Part shown: piece by piece, positions 41,070 through 49,663 of the stretch
Layout: every line of letters begins with the position of its first letter
Numbering within the stretch: position 1 is the stretch's first letter
Assembly (NCBI GenBank): GCA_011523395.1
Contig: WTGW01000083.1
Coordinates: 1 to 51,138, forward strand
DNA: 51,138 bases
Source: Acidimicrobiia bacterium
GTDB lineage: Bacteria; Actinomycetota; Acidimicrobiia; Spongiisociales; Spongiisociaceae
Direction: 5' to 3'
Translations under genes and position numbers: made by a program
Notes under the pieces: generated by a model
What the model saw: the letters and a program-made list of their open reading frames with translations, nothing else
What the model was told of the DNA's origin: nothing
Databases searched by the model: none

Positions 41070-42266
41070 GTGCCCGACCTCCGAGCAGCCGCCCAGCACC
41101 TGTACCCGGACCTGGTCGACTTGCGCCGGCTGCTCCATCGGTTCCCCGAGCGCGGCAACCACCTCCCCGAGACCCGCCGGATCGTGCTCGAAGCACTGGA
41201 AGGCCTACCGCTCGACATCGTGCTCCACGAGACCACCAGCGGGATCGTGGCGGTGCTGGAGGGTGACCAACCCGGCCCGGTGACCCTGCTCCGGGCCGAT
41301 ATGGATGCCCTCCCGGTGACGGAGGAGACCGGCCTGGAGTTCGCCAGCCTCCACGACGGGTTCATGCACGCCTGCGGGCACGATCTGCACACCGCCATGC
41401 TGGTCGGGGCGGCCCGGGTGCTGTCCTCGATGAAGTCCGACCTGGGAGGTACGGTGCTGTTCATGTTCCAGCCCGGCGAGGAGGGCTTCGCCGGGGCGCG
41501 GTTCATGCTCGAGGAGGGTCTGCTCGAAACGACGGAAGACCGGCCCTCGGGCGCCTTCGCCATCCACGTCAACACCTGGACGCGCACCGGCATGGTGCTC
41601 CACCGCAAGGGCCCGCAACTCGCTTCGGACGATGAGGTCCGGGTCACGGTCCGGGGCAAGGGAGGCCACGCTTCGGCCCCCCACCTCTCCTACGATCCGA
41701 TTCCCGTGGCTGCGGAGATCGTCCTGGCCACGCAGACCGCCATCACCCGCCGGATCAACGTCTTCGATCCGGGCGTGATCACCTTTGCGACCGTCGACGC
41801 CGGGACCACCCACAACGTGATCCCCGAGACCGCCCTGCTGGTCGGAACGATCCGAGCCGTCTCGGACAGTACCCGCCGCCAGCTTCACGAGTTGATCAAC
41901 CGGGTGGTCCCCGGCATCGCCGCGGCCCACGGCGTGGAGGCCGAGGTCGAGATCGACCTGGGATATCCGGTGACCGTCAACGACCCCGACCACACGGCCT
42001 GGGTGGACGCAGTGGCCCGGAACACGTTGGGCGACGACCACGTGGTGTGGATGGACTCGCCGTTCATGGGCGCCGAGGACTGGGGATTCGTGCTGCAGGA
42101 GGTGCCCGGGACCATGTCGTTCCTCGGGGCGTGCCCTCCCGAGCTCGAACCGGGCCGGGCAGCCGGGCTCCACTCCAACCGGGCGGTGTTCGACGAGGAG
42201 GCGATGATCAGCGGCACGGCTCTGCACGCCGCAGTGGCCCTCTCGCGTGCGATGAGCGGGGAGTAG
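41070..42266 (+). CDS. M20-family amidohydrolase (aminoacylase/hippurate hydrolase-like)
   Basis: A 398-aa metal-dependent hydrolase of the M20D type. Motifs: HRFPERGNH near the N-terminus, LLRADMDALPV, MHACGHDLHTAML, the catalytic Glu in FQPGEEGFAGA, GAEDWGF and a last His in AGLHSNRAVF. Relatives cleave N-acyl amino acids (indole-acetyl-, benzoyl-, acetyl-). A dimerisation domain follows around residues 185-300. The GTG at 41070 is chosen from the -10 box placed 8 nt before it and from the start of homology; the track start is far upstream. Cytoplasmic. Confidence 0.88.
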   Translation: MPDLRAAAQHLYPDLVDLRRLLHRFPERGNHLPETRRIVLEALEGLPLDIVLHETTSGIVAVLEGDQPGPVTLLRADMDALPVTEETGLEFASLHDGFMHACGHDLHTAMLVGAARVLSSMKSDLGGTVLFMFQPGEEGFAGARFMLEEGLLETTEDRPSGAFAIHVNTWTRTGMVLHRKGPQLASDDEVRVTVRGKGGHASAPHLSYDPIPVAAEIVLATQTAITRRINVFDPGVITFATVDAGTTHNVIPETALLVGTIRAVSDSTRRQLHELINRVVPGIAAAHGVEAEVEIDLGYPVTVNDPDHTAWVDAVARNTLGDDHVVWMDSPFMGAEDWGFVLQEVPGTMSFLGACPPELEPGRAAGLHSNRAVFDEEAMISGTALHAAVALSRAMSGE

Positions 42267-42353
42267 GCGATGCCACCCCTGAACCGGCGCGGCGTAGCGG
42301 TACAGGCAGCGGTCGGCACGGCTTCAAGTCGCGGGACGGTTCCGTTCCGGCTC

Positions 42354-42359
42354 TACACT
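42354..42359 (+). promoter_or_regulatory. -10 box TACACT upstream of the NMT1-type ABC genes
   Basis: TACACT stands 7 nt before a GTG at 42367 that opens a 16-codon frame, and about 85 bp before the ATPase gene. It is the best promoter candidate for the ABC operon. Confidence 0.45.
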
Positions 42360-42366
42360 CTCGCCG

Positions 42367-42417
42367 GTGAGTACCCCCACGTACACATACGAGACCGGAC
42401 TTCGCAAAGAGTCTTGA
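42367..42417 (+). CDS. Possible 16-aa leaderless leader peptide
   Basis: GTG to TGA encodes MSTPTYTYETGLRKES. The start position relative to the TACACT box is right for a leaderless message. It lies in the leader of the ABC importer genes and could act as an upstream ORF. Thr/Tyr-rich but with no run of one amino acid, so classical attenuation is not evident. Confidence 0.3.
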   Translation: MSTPTYTYETGLRKES

Positions 42418-42442
42418 ATCCGGCCAGTAGAAGACGGGATTG

Positions 42443-43303
42443 ATGGTTCGCTTCCGTCCCAAGAGAGCTCCGAAGCCCGCAACGGACGGCCCCGGCCCGT
42501 CCAGTCACGGTCGGGCAGGGCATCCGGCCGTGCTCGTAGACGGCGTCACCAAGATCTACAACGAGGAAACGCCTCAGGCACTCCTGGCGCTGGATGACAT
42601 CAGCATGCGCGTCGACCAAGGCGAGGTGGTAGCCCTCCTGGGGCCGAGCGGTTGCGGCAAGAGCACCCTGCTGAAGATGATCGGCGGCCTCTACCCGGCC
42701 ACCGGCGGACGGATCCTCGTCGACGGTGTTCCGGTGACCGAGCCAGGCGAACTCACCGGCATGATGTTCCAGAAGCCCGTCCTGTTCCCGTGGCTCAAGG
42801 TGGTCGACAACGTGCTGTTGCCGGTGCGCACCCACGGCGCCAAGCGGTCGGAGTTTCTCGACCGGGCCAACGACCTCATCGCTCTGGCAGGACTCCAGGG
42901 CTTCGAGCAACGATATCCGTGGGAGCTGTCGGGTGGGATGCAGCAGCGGGTTGCGATATGCCGCATGCTGATGGGCGAGCCGAAGGTGCTCCTGCTCGAC
43001 GAGCCGTTCGGGGCACTGGACGAGATGACACGCGAGTACATGGACCTGGAGCTCAGGCGCATCATCATCCAGCAGAACCGGAGCGCCCTGCTGGTCACCC
43101 ACAACCCGCTCGAGGCGGCATTCATCGGCGACCGGGTGGTGGTGATGACACCGCGCCCGGGCAAGATCGCCGGGGAGGTGGCCGTCCCGTTGGGCAAGGA
43201 CCGCTCGGAGGACCTGCTGGCCTCTGACGAGTTGAACGTGTACATCCGGGAAGCCCGTTCCCTGCTCGAACTGGCCAAGGACAGCATGGGACGCCCGCTG
43301 TGA
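42443..43303 (+). CDS. ABC transporter ATP-binding protein (SsuB/TauB/NrtD type)
   Basis: A 286-aa ATPase of the nitrate/sulfonate/taurine/pyrimidine family. Walker A is GPSGCGKSTLL, the Q-loop is MMFQKPVLFPWL, the signature is LSGGMQQRVAICRML, Walker B is VLLLDEPFGALDE and the switch His is in VTHNPLEA. The family's usual FxxxLLPWLTVxxNV-like segment is present. ATG at 42443 is preferred to the TTG directly before it. About 35 N-terminal residues precede the ABC fold and may be partly untranslated. Its stop overlaps the permease GTG. Confidence 0.9.
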   Translation: MVRFRPKRAPKPATDGPGPSSHGRAGHPAVLVDGVTKIYNEETPQALLALDDISMRVDQGEVVALLGPSGCGKSTLLKMIGGLYPATGGRILVDGVPVTEPGELTGMMFQKPVLFPWLKVVDNVLLPVRTHGAKRSEFLDRANDLIALAGLQGFEQRYPWELSGGMQQRVAICRMLMGEPKVLLLDEPFGALDEMTREYMDLELRRIIIQQNRSALLVTHNPLEAAFIGDRVVVMTPRPGKIAGEVAVPLGKDRSEDLLASDELNVYIREARSLLELAKDSMGRPL

Positions 43304-44091
43304 GCGACCGGGCCAAGTCGGCATTGACGTTCCTGGCCTCCCTCGTGGTGATCCTGGGTGTGTGGGAGTACGTGTCGCGGAGTGGCGGGGTCAACCCGAT
43401 CGTGGTACCGGCGCCCTCCTCGATCATGGCCGCCATCTGGTTCGTGATAACCAACCTGTTCAGCAACCTGGCCTACTGGAAGGACACCTGGATCACGCTG
43501 TACGAGATCGTGTTCGGGTTCCTGCTGGGTTCGGGGACGGCCATCGTGATCGGCTCTCTGGTCGCCGAGTTCGCCACCGCGCGCCGGATCGTGATCCCTT
43601 ACACCATCGCCCTCAACTCGACCCCCAAGATCGCCATCGCCCCCCTGTTCGTGATCTGGTTCGGATTCGGGGCGATGCCGAAGATCCTCATCGCGGCGGT
43701 CATCTGCTTCTTCCCGGTGTTCGTCAACACGGTCACCGGCCTGCAATCAACCGAGGAGGAGGAACTGGAGTTGATGGCGTCGATCCGGGCCTCCCGCTGG
43801 CAGACGTTCCTGCGGCTCAAGCTCCCCCGCTCCGCCCCGTTCGTGTTCGCCTCGCTGCGCACGGCCATGGCCTTCGCCGCGATCGGGGCGGTCATCGGCG
43901 AGTTCGCCGGCGCCCAGGACGGGCTGGGGTTCCAGATCGAGTTCGCGGCGGCACGGCTCGAGACCGCCCGGCTGTTCGCCTTCCTGTTCGTCGTGTCGGT
44001 GCTCGCCTACCTGCTCTACTCACTGATCGCCTACACGGAGCGCAAGGTCATCTTCTGGTCGGCCACCACCAGGATGCAGCGCCTCCAGTAG
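43300..44091 (+). CDS. ABC transporter permease (SsuC/TauC type)
   Basis: A 263-aa membrane protein with about six helices. The cytoplasmic coupling (EAA-like) loop is around LMASIRASRWQTFLRLKLPRS, followed by ALRTAMAFAAIGAVIGEFAG-type helices (short quote: AIGAVIGEFAGAQDG). GTG start overlaps the ATPase stop (GTGA). It is the only permease of this importer, so it should form a homodimer. The binding protein gene lies immediately downstream on the opposite strand, an unusual convergent layout for a functional unit. Confidence 0.9.
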   Translation: MSDRAKSALTFLASLVVILGVWEYVSRSGGVNPIVVPAPSSIMAAIWFVITNLFSNLAYWKDTWITLYEIVFGFLLGSGTAIVIGSLVAEFATARRIVIPYTIALNSTPKIAIAPLFVIWFGFGAMPKILIAAVICFFPVFVNTVTGLQSTEEEELELMASIRASRWQTFLRLKLPRSAPFVFASLRTAMAFAAIGAVIGEFAGAQDGLGFQIEFAAARLETARLFAFLFVVSVLAYLLYSLIAYTERKVIFWSATTRMQRLQ

Positions 44092-44146
44092 CGGTCCGGC
44101 CCGGCGAACCGGTCCACGATCTCCCCACCGGTTCCGACCCGGTAAG

Positions 44147-44176
44147 CGGAAGGGCCGCCGGATGGCGGCCCTTCCG
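44147..44176. terminator. Bidirectional terminator hairpin
   Basis: GGAAGGGCCGCC and GGCGGCCCTTCC form a perfect 12-bp stem around a 4-nt loop, extended by one C-G pair. It sits between the convergent permease and binding protein genes and can serve both strands. Confidence 0.75.
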
Positions 44177-44198
44177 TGTGCTTCGGCTCGACGGCCGA

Positions 44199-45284
44199 TC
44201 AGGCCGACGTGGCGGCATCCCGCTCCGCCTGCTTGTCGAAGTCGTTGATGGTGTCGATGAACTCGTTGGTGTACACCGACGTGGGATCGAAGCCATCGCC
44301 GAGGGTTCCCCGCGATGCCAACAGGTCGATGTAGGCCGTCCACGAATCCGGACGGTTCCAACCCAGCCGGTTGCCCGAGTCCTCGTATGGCAGCTGCCGC
44401 TTGATGCTCTCCTCGATGGCCAGCTTGTCGAACCCTTCGGGATCGCCCACCTGATCGGGGCGGGAAGCGGCGATCGCGTCCAGCCCGGCTCTCGGATCGG
44501 CGTGGGTGTACTCCGCCGCCCGGGCGATCGGGCGCAGCAAGCACTCTACGAGGCCGGGATCGCTGTCGATGAGCTCTTGCTGGACCACGATGCTGGCGCC
44601 GTTGAGCAGCCCGAACTCGCCCAGATCGAACTCGTTCAGGTCGACTTCGAAGCCCAACTCGATCACGTTGAAGTAGTCCGAGAAGTAGGCCACGATCCGG
44701 TCGCTGTCGAAGGCGGCAGCGGTGGTCCCGCCGGCCCCGGTCTCGATGATCTCCACATCCGCCTCCGGGTCGATGCCGGCGGCCGCCAGCATGCTCTCGA
44801 AGAACGGGACCTCGCCGGCGGTGGCCTCCGACACACCGAGGGTTTGACCGGCGAACGACTCGATGGTGGTGAAGGGCGATCCTGCGGGCGTCACCAGTGC
44901 GTAGATGAGCCGGTTCTGGAGTACGAAGACCACCTTGAGGTCTTCGCCCAGAGCGACGGCGTCCACGATCGGGCCGGGGTCGGCCAGACCGAACTCCACG
45001 TTGTTGGCCACCACCTGCTGAACCACGGACGCGCTGCCGTCGGCGAACTCGATGTTGACCGAGATGCCCTCTTCCTCGTAGTAGCCGAGCGACTCCGCTA
45101 CGAAGATCGAGTAGAAGGGTACGGCGAACGGGAAGGGAAGGAGGAACGTTGTCTCACGCAACTCGCCGTCGACCGCACAACCGGCGCCGGACGATTCGGC
45201 ATCGTCCCCTTGGCAGGCGGCTGCCACGAGTGCGAGGCTCAGAAGCGCTGCCACCAGACCCGTCCGTCTCGAAATCCTTGTCAT
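44199..45284 (-). CDS. ABC substrate-binding lipoprotein, NMT1/SsuA/ThiY type
   Basis: A 361-aa binding lipoprotein: basic start, hydrophobic segment and a LVAAAC lipobox (Cys near residue 24). The mature part has the NMT1/ThiY fold: FYSIFVAESLGYYEEEGI, GSASVVQQVVANNVEFGLAD, LYAL-like LIYALVTPAGSP, and GQTLGVSEA. Ligands in the family include sulfonates, nitrate, formylaminopyrimidine and riboflavin. A GGGAGGGTGG ribosome site precedes the ATG. It is the probable partner of the plus-strand ATPase and permease. With the hydroxylase and hydantoinase beyond it, a heterocyclic ligand is plausible (inference). Confidence 0.88.
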   Translation of the reverse strand: MTRISRRTGLVAALLSLALVAAACQGDDAESSGAGCAVDGELRETTFLLPFPFAVPFYSIFVAESLGYYEEEGISVNIEFADGSASVVQQVVANNVEFGLADPGPIVDAVALGEDLKVVFVLQNRLIYALVTPAGSPFTTIESFAGQTLGVSEATAGEVPFFESMLAAAGIDPEADVEIIETGAGGTTAAAFDSDRIVAYFSDYFNVIELGFEVDLNEFDLGEFGLLNGASIVVQQELIDSDPGLVECLLRPIARAAEYTHADPRAGLDAIAASRPDQVGDPEGFDKLAIEESIKRQLPYEDSGNRLGWNRPDSWTAYIDLLASRGTLGDGFDPTSVYTNEFIDTINDFDKQAERDAATSA

Positions 45285-45498
45285 ATACCACCCTCCCTGG
45301 GTCGGCGATCGGTGTATCGGTCCCCGAAGCGTACACCGCTCACCGGAACGCGACGTCGCTCGTCTGACCCACCCGACGGTCTGCAGGAATGAGGATCGGG
45401 GCTAACCTGCGAAGGGTCACCGCTCGATCTCGGGCCCCGCCCGCTCGGCGAATCCCCGGCCCCGCAACGGTTGGCCAGATGCGAAACAGGAGGTCTCA

Positions 45499-45900
45499 GT
45501 GGGCCGGAAGGCGATCAACAGCCCCGAATACCACGTTCCGATAGACGGCTTCGCCCAGATCATCGCCGCGGAGGCGGGCAGTTCGACCCTGTACGTGAGC
45601 GGGCTGACCTCCCGGATCGCTGACGGAACGATCGTGGGAATCGACGACATGGCGGCCCAGGCGCGCCAGGTTCTGGTGAACATGGCCAACGTGCTGGACT
45701 CCGCCGGCGCCACCATGGACGACGTGGTCCAGATCCGGACCTACGTCACGGACATCACGCTGTGGGACGTGATCGAGCCCGTGTGGCGCGAGCGGTGGGG
45801 CGACGTCTGGCCGGCCTCCACGCTGGTGCAGATCGAGCGGCTCTTCGACCCCAGGCAGATGATCGAGATGGAGGCGATCGCCCGAATCGGGAGTTCGTGA
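45499..45900 (+). CDS. RidA/YjgF/Rut-C family protein
   Basis: A 133-aa member of the RidA superfamily: LYVSGLTSRIADG, DMAAQARQVLVNMANVL, VVQIRTYVTDI and the C-terminal ASTLVQIERLFDPRQMIEMEAIA segment. The family's enamine-deaminase Arg, usually just before a Pro-hydrophobic strand near residue 105, is not clearly present, so it may be a RidA subfamily with another hydrolytic role, like RutC in pyrimidine breakdown. Start GTG follows CAGGAGGTC. The stop overlaps the next GTG. Operon leader of the molybdenum hydroxylase genes. Confidence 0.85.
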   Translation: MGRKAINSPEYHVPIDGFAQIIAAEAGSSTLYVSGLTSRIADGTIVGIDDMAAQARQVLVNMANVLDSAGATMDDVVQIRTYVTDITLWDVIEPVWRERWGDVWPASTLVQIERLFDPRQMIEMEAIARIGSS

Positions 45901-46793
45901 TCCGTGGCCGGGAGCAGCCGGTGAGGCCGGCGCCCTTCAGATACCTCGCCCCGGACTCTCTGGAGGAGGCACTCTCGCTCCTGTGCGAGTACGGGGAGGA
46001 GGCCAAGATACTGGCCGGCGGTCAAAGCCTGTTGCCGCTGATGGCGTTCCGCCTGGTCCGACCGGCAGTCCTGATCGATCTACGCAACATCGCGGAACTC
46101 GGCCGCTACCGCCTTGAAGCCGACCGGCTGACCATCGGATCCATGGTCACCCATCGGACCATCGAACTCGATCACCGGGTCACCTCCCGGTGCGACATGC
46201 TGGCGGAAGCCCTGGACGTCTTGGGCCACGCCGCCATCCGCAACGTCGGCACGGTCGGCGGAAGCCTCGCCCACGCCGATCCCACCGCCGAGTGGCTCGC
46301 CGTCGCGCTGGCACTGGAAGCGCGAGTAATGGTCACCGGACCCCGCGGCACTCGCAGCGTGGCGGCGGAGAACTTCGCCACCGGATGGATGGCCAGCTGC
46401 CTGGCCCCCGACGAGATACTGACCGAAGTGCGCCTGGACATGCCCGGACCGGGCACCGGTTCCGCATTCGAGGAGGTAGCCAGGCGCCACGGGGACTTCG
46501 CCGTGGTCGGCGCGGCAGCCGCGGTCACGGTCGCGGACGAGGCGATCGAGGGCGTCCGGATTGCCCTGGCGGGCGCCGCGTCCACGCCCATCCGGGCGCC
46601 GCGGGCCGAAGCCCTCCTGGCCGGCAGCGTCCCGTCGGCCCAGGACCTCGAAGCAGCCGGCGAGGCGGCCGCCTCCGAAACCGATCCCGTAGCCGACCTG
46701 CACGGGAGCGAGGACTACAAGCGGCAGCTGGCCCGGGTGTTGACCCGCCGCGCCGTGGCGCGCGCCTATCGCCGGGCACTGGCGCGGCCATGA
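45897..46793 (+). CDS. Molybdenum hydroxylase FAD-binding (medium) subunit
   Basis: A 298-aa CoxM/XdhB-type subunit. FAD-binding motifs are ILAGGQSLLPLMAFRL (first pyrophosphate loop) and IRNVGTVGGSLAHADPTAEW (second). It passes electrons from the 2Fe-2S clusters of the small subunit to FAD and then to the acceptor. GTG at 45897 overlaps the RidA stop (GTGA); homology begins about 14 residues later. Followed by the small and large subunit genes, each coupled by ATGA. The order M-S-L is the classic CODH/xanthine-dehydrogenase-like arrangement. Confidence 0.9.
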   Translation: MIRGREQPVRPAPFRYLAPDSLEEALSLLCEYGEEAKILAGGQSLLPLMAFRLVRPAVLIDLRNIAELGRYRLEADRLTIGSMVTHRTIELDHRVTSRCDMLAEALDVLGHAAIRNVGTVGGSLAHADPTAEWLAVALALEARVMVTGPRGTRSVAAENFATGWMASCLAPDEILTEVRLDMPGPGTGSAFEEVARRHGDFAVVGAAAAVTVADEAIEGVRIALAGAASTPIRAPRAEALLAGSVPSAQDLEAAGEAAASETDPVADLHGSEDYKRQLARVLTRRAVARAYRRALARP

Positions 46794-47275
46794 CCCCCGA
46801 GCTGCACACGATCCGCCTGACCGTCAACGGTGCCGCCGTGTCGGTGCAGGTGGAGCCGCGCCAGACTCTCGCCGGCGCCCTACGTGACCAGTTGGGCCTC
46901 ACCGGGACCAATCTCGGGTGCGAGCACGGGGTGTGCGGAGCTTGCACGGTGCTCCTTGACGGCCGGACGGCCCGCTCATGTACTTTGCTGGCGGTCCAGG
47001 CTCAGGGCCGGTCGGTCATCACCGTGGAGGGTCTGGCAGCCGACGGCGAGAGGCTGCATCCCGTCCAGCAGGCCTTCGCCGAACATCATGCCCTCCAGTG
47101 CGGGTTCTGCACGCCGGGCTTCCTCCTGACAACCATCGAGTACCTCGACGAGGCGCCTGCCGTTGACTCCGACGCCATACGGCAACGGTTGTCGGGAAAC
47201 CTGTGCCGATGTACCGGCTACCACAACATCGTCGCCGCCGTGAAGGACCTCGTCCGCCGGCAGGCCGCGCCATGA
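46790..47275 (+). CDS. Molybdenum hydroxylase 2Fe-2S (small) subunit
   Basis: A 161-aa CoxS-type subunit with both iron-sulphur domains. Plant-ferredoxin-like cluster: GCEHGVCGACTVLLDG with a fourth Cys in ARSC. C-terminal helical cluster: LQCGFCTPG and NLCRCTGYHNI. All eight cysteines are present. The ATG at 46790 overlaps the medium subunit stop; the track start lies upstream in a shadow frame. Works as electron relay from the molybdenum site to FAD. Confidence 0.92.
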   Translation: MTPELHTIRLTVNGAAVSVQVEPRQTLAGALRDQLGLTGTNLGCEHGVCGACTVLLDGRTARSCTLLAVQAQGRSVITVEGLAADGERLHPVQQAFAEHHALQCGFCTPGFLLTTIEYLDEAPAVDSDAIRQRLSGNLCRCTGYHNIVAAVKDLVRRQAAP

Positions 47276-49623
47276 GGCAGGTCGGGAAGCCACTGGCCAG
47301 GCGCGAGGACGACCGGCTCCTGCGAGGGAAGAGCCGGTACCTGGCCGACCTGGCGTTCGGCGACCAGCTCGAGGCGATCGTCATCAGGAGTCCGTTCGCC
47401 AGGGCCCGCATCCTGTCGATCGATACCACCGCCGCGCTCGCCGCCGACGGCGTGGTGGCGGTGTTCACCGCCGAGGATCTCGTGGACGTCGATCCTGCTC
47501 TGACCCGCCAGTTCTACTCGCTCACGCCTGCCTTCGTGGAACGTCACGACGTGTTCCTGGGGCCATACAGGGAGCCGATCCTCGCCCCGGGCCGGGTGTC
47601 ACGGGTGGGCGAGCCGGTGGCCCTCCTCGTAGCCACCGGTCGAGCGGCCGCCGAGGACGCCGCCGAACTGGTGGAGGTGGACTACGAGCCGATGGACCCG
47701 ATCGTCGACCCGCTCGAAGCCATGGCGCCCGGCGCCGATCCGGTAGCGGCCGACGTGCCCGGCAACGTCCAGGCCTCGTTCCGGATCGAGGTCGGTGACC
47801 CAGGCCGCGTGGCAGGAACAGCCGATCGAACGGTCAGCGGCCGATTCCGCATCGGGCGCTCGGTGGGATCGCCCATCGAGAACCGGGGCGCGGTGGGCGT
47901 GCCGGCCACCGGCACCGAGCCGCTGACAGTCTGGTCCACCACCCAGATACCCCATGTCCTCCGGTCCTACCTGGCCGACTTCCTCCGGTGCGGCGAGGAG
48001 GATCTCCGGGTGGTGGCGCCCCCCATGGGCGGGAGCTTCGGAGGGGGCATCTATGCGGAGGAGCTCCTAGTGGCGTTCGCCGCCCGAGCGCTGGAGAGGC
48101 CGGTCCGGTGGCTGGAGGACCGCCGCGAGAACCTGGGCAACGCCCGCCACTCCCGCGACCAGATCATCGACGCCCGGCTGGCCTACGACCTCTCGGGGAG
48201 GTTCCGGGCTCTCCGCATGCGTATCGTCCAGGACTGCGGATCGGCCAACCTGTTCGGCCTGACCCTGCCGTTCAACATCGCCTCCCACGCCCGGGGCCAG
48301 TTCGCGATCGACCACTTCGATGTGGAAGGGCTGTGCGTCCTCACCAACAAGACCCGGAACACGCCCGTAAGGGGCGCCGGGCGCCCGGAGGCCACCTTCG
48401 TGCTCGATCGGCTGGTGGACATGGCCGCCGACGACCTGGGTCTCGACCCGGCGGAATTGCGGCGGCGCAACCTGATCCCCGCCGGTGAGATGCCGCGGGA
48501 CATGGGCATGCTGTACCGGGACGGAGCGCCCATGGTGTACGACTCCGGCAACTTCCCCGACCAGCTCCACACCGCGCTCGAAGCCTCCGGATACTGGGAG
48601 AAGCGCCGGCTGGGCGGCAGAGCCGGAGAGGGCAACCGCGCCCGCGGCATCGGTATCTCTTCGCATGTGGAGGCCACCGGACTGGGTCCCCACGAGACCG
48701 CCCGCCTCGAGATCGACGACTCGGGGAGAGTGGTCCTCACCTGCGGGTCCAACCCGCACGGCCAGAGCCATGCCACCACCCTGGCCCAGGTGGCAGGCGA
48801 CGCGCTCGGCGTTCCCTATGACCGCATCGAGACCCGTTTCGGCGACACCGGGCTCCTGGAGCGAGGCGGAGGCACCTTCGGAAGCCGAAGCGCCGTCACG
48901 GCAGGTTCGGTCGTCCATAGCGCGGCTATCGAACTGCGGCGACAGGTCCTCGAACTGGCGGGCGAACTGCTCGAATGCGACCCGGCCGACCTCGACATCC
49001 GGGACGGCCTGGTGAGCCCCCGAGGCGTGCCAGGAATCGGGCTCGGTTTCCCCGAGCTGGCCGCCGCCGCCCGCGACCGCAACGACGGTGACGGGTCCGG
49101 GCTGAGCGCGCATGACGAGTTCGTGCCCTCCACGGTCACCTTCGGATCGGGAACCCACGTCGCGTCGGTGGCTGTGGACCGGGAGACCGGTGTCGTCAGC
49201 CTCACCGGTTACGTGGTGGTGGACGACTGCGGCACCGTGCTGAACCCGATGGTGGTGGACGGCCAGCAACACGGTGGGGTGGCCCATGGGATCGGAAACG
49301 CCCTCCTGGAGGAAGCGGTGTACGACGAGGACGGACAACTCCTCTCCGGAACCTTCATCGACTACCTGCTTCCCACCGCCACGGACGTCCCCGACATCGA
49401 GGTCATCCACCGACCGCATCCCACCCCGCTCAACACCCTGGGCGTAAAGGGCGCCGGGGAGGGCTCGACCGCCTCCGCTCCCGGTGCCATCGCCAACGCG
49501 ATCGTGGACGCCCTCCGACCGCTGCGAATCGAGATCAACGAGATGCCGATCACCCCGCAGAGGCTCGTGGAGCTGATCCGAGCGGCGGAGGCCGAACACA
49601 TGGTCGGCTCAGCCGGAAATTAG
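47272..49623 (+). CDS. Molybdenum hydroxylase large (molybdopterin-binding) subunit
   Basis: A 783-aa CoxL/XdhA-type catalytic subunit. Recognisable are the N-terminal KPLARREDDRLLRGKSRY, PPMGGSFGGGIYAEE, the active-site loop VRGAGRPEATFVLDR, GSNPHGQSHATTLAQV, and the catalytic Glu in VKGAGEGSTASAPGA. The loop is RGAGR, not the Cys-containing VAYRCSFR loop of true form I CO dehydrogenase, so it hydroxylates an organic substrate (purine, nicotinate or another N-heterocycle or aldehyde) and is not a CO oxidiser. Start ATG is coupled to the small subunit. 40 bp before the hydantoinase-like gene. Confidence 0.92.
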   Translation: MRQVGKPLARREDDRLLRGKSRYLADLAFGDQLEAIVIRSPFARARILSIDTTAALAADGVVAVFTAEDLVDVDPALTRQFYSLTPAFVERHDVFLGPYREPILAPGRVSRVGEPVALLVATGRAAAEDAAELVEVDYEPMDPIVDPLEAMAPGADPVAADVPGNVQASFRIEVGDPGRVAGTADRTVSGRFRIGRSVGSPIENRGAVGVPATGTEPLTVWSTTQIPHVLRSYLADFLRCGEEDLRVVAPPMGGSFGGGIYAEELLVAFAARALERPVRWLEDRRENLGNARHSRDQIIDARLAYDLSGRFRALRMRIVQDCGSANLFGLTLPFNIASHARGQFAIDHFDVEGLCVLTNKTRNTPVRGAGRPEATFVLDRLVDMAADDLGLDPAELRRRNLIPAGEMPRDMGMLYRDGAPMVYDSGNFPDQLHTALEASGYWEKRRLGGRAGEGNRARGIGISSHVEATGLGPHETARLEIDDSGRVVLTCGSNPHGQSHATTLAQVAGDALGVPYDRIETRFGDTGLLERGGGTFGSRSAVTAGSVVHSAAIELRRQVLELAGELLECDPADLDIRDGLVSPRGVPGIGLGFPELAAAARDRNDGDGSGLSAHDEFVPSTVTFGSGTHVASVAVDRETGVVSLTGYVVVDDCGTVLNPMVVDGQQHGGVAHGIGNALLEEAVYDEDGQLLSGTFIDYLLPTATDVPDIEVIHRPHPTPLNTLGVKGAGEGSTASAPGAIANAIVDALRPLRIEINEMPITPQRLVELIRAAEAEHMVGSAGN

Positions 49624-49663
49624 GGTGGGAGGCACATCCCACCGGACCGCCAAGGAGTTGCGC

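Noticed and set aside
43362-45392. 676-aa plus-strand ORF through permease and binding protein genes
   Set aside because: It crosses a strong terminator hairpin and two real genes on opposite strands; composition is that of a shadow frame.
47272-49623. CO dehydrogenase large subunit (form I)
   Set aside because: The active-site loop is RGAGR without the Cys of VAYRCSFR, so a CO-oxidising assignment is not supported.
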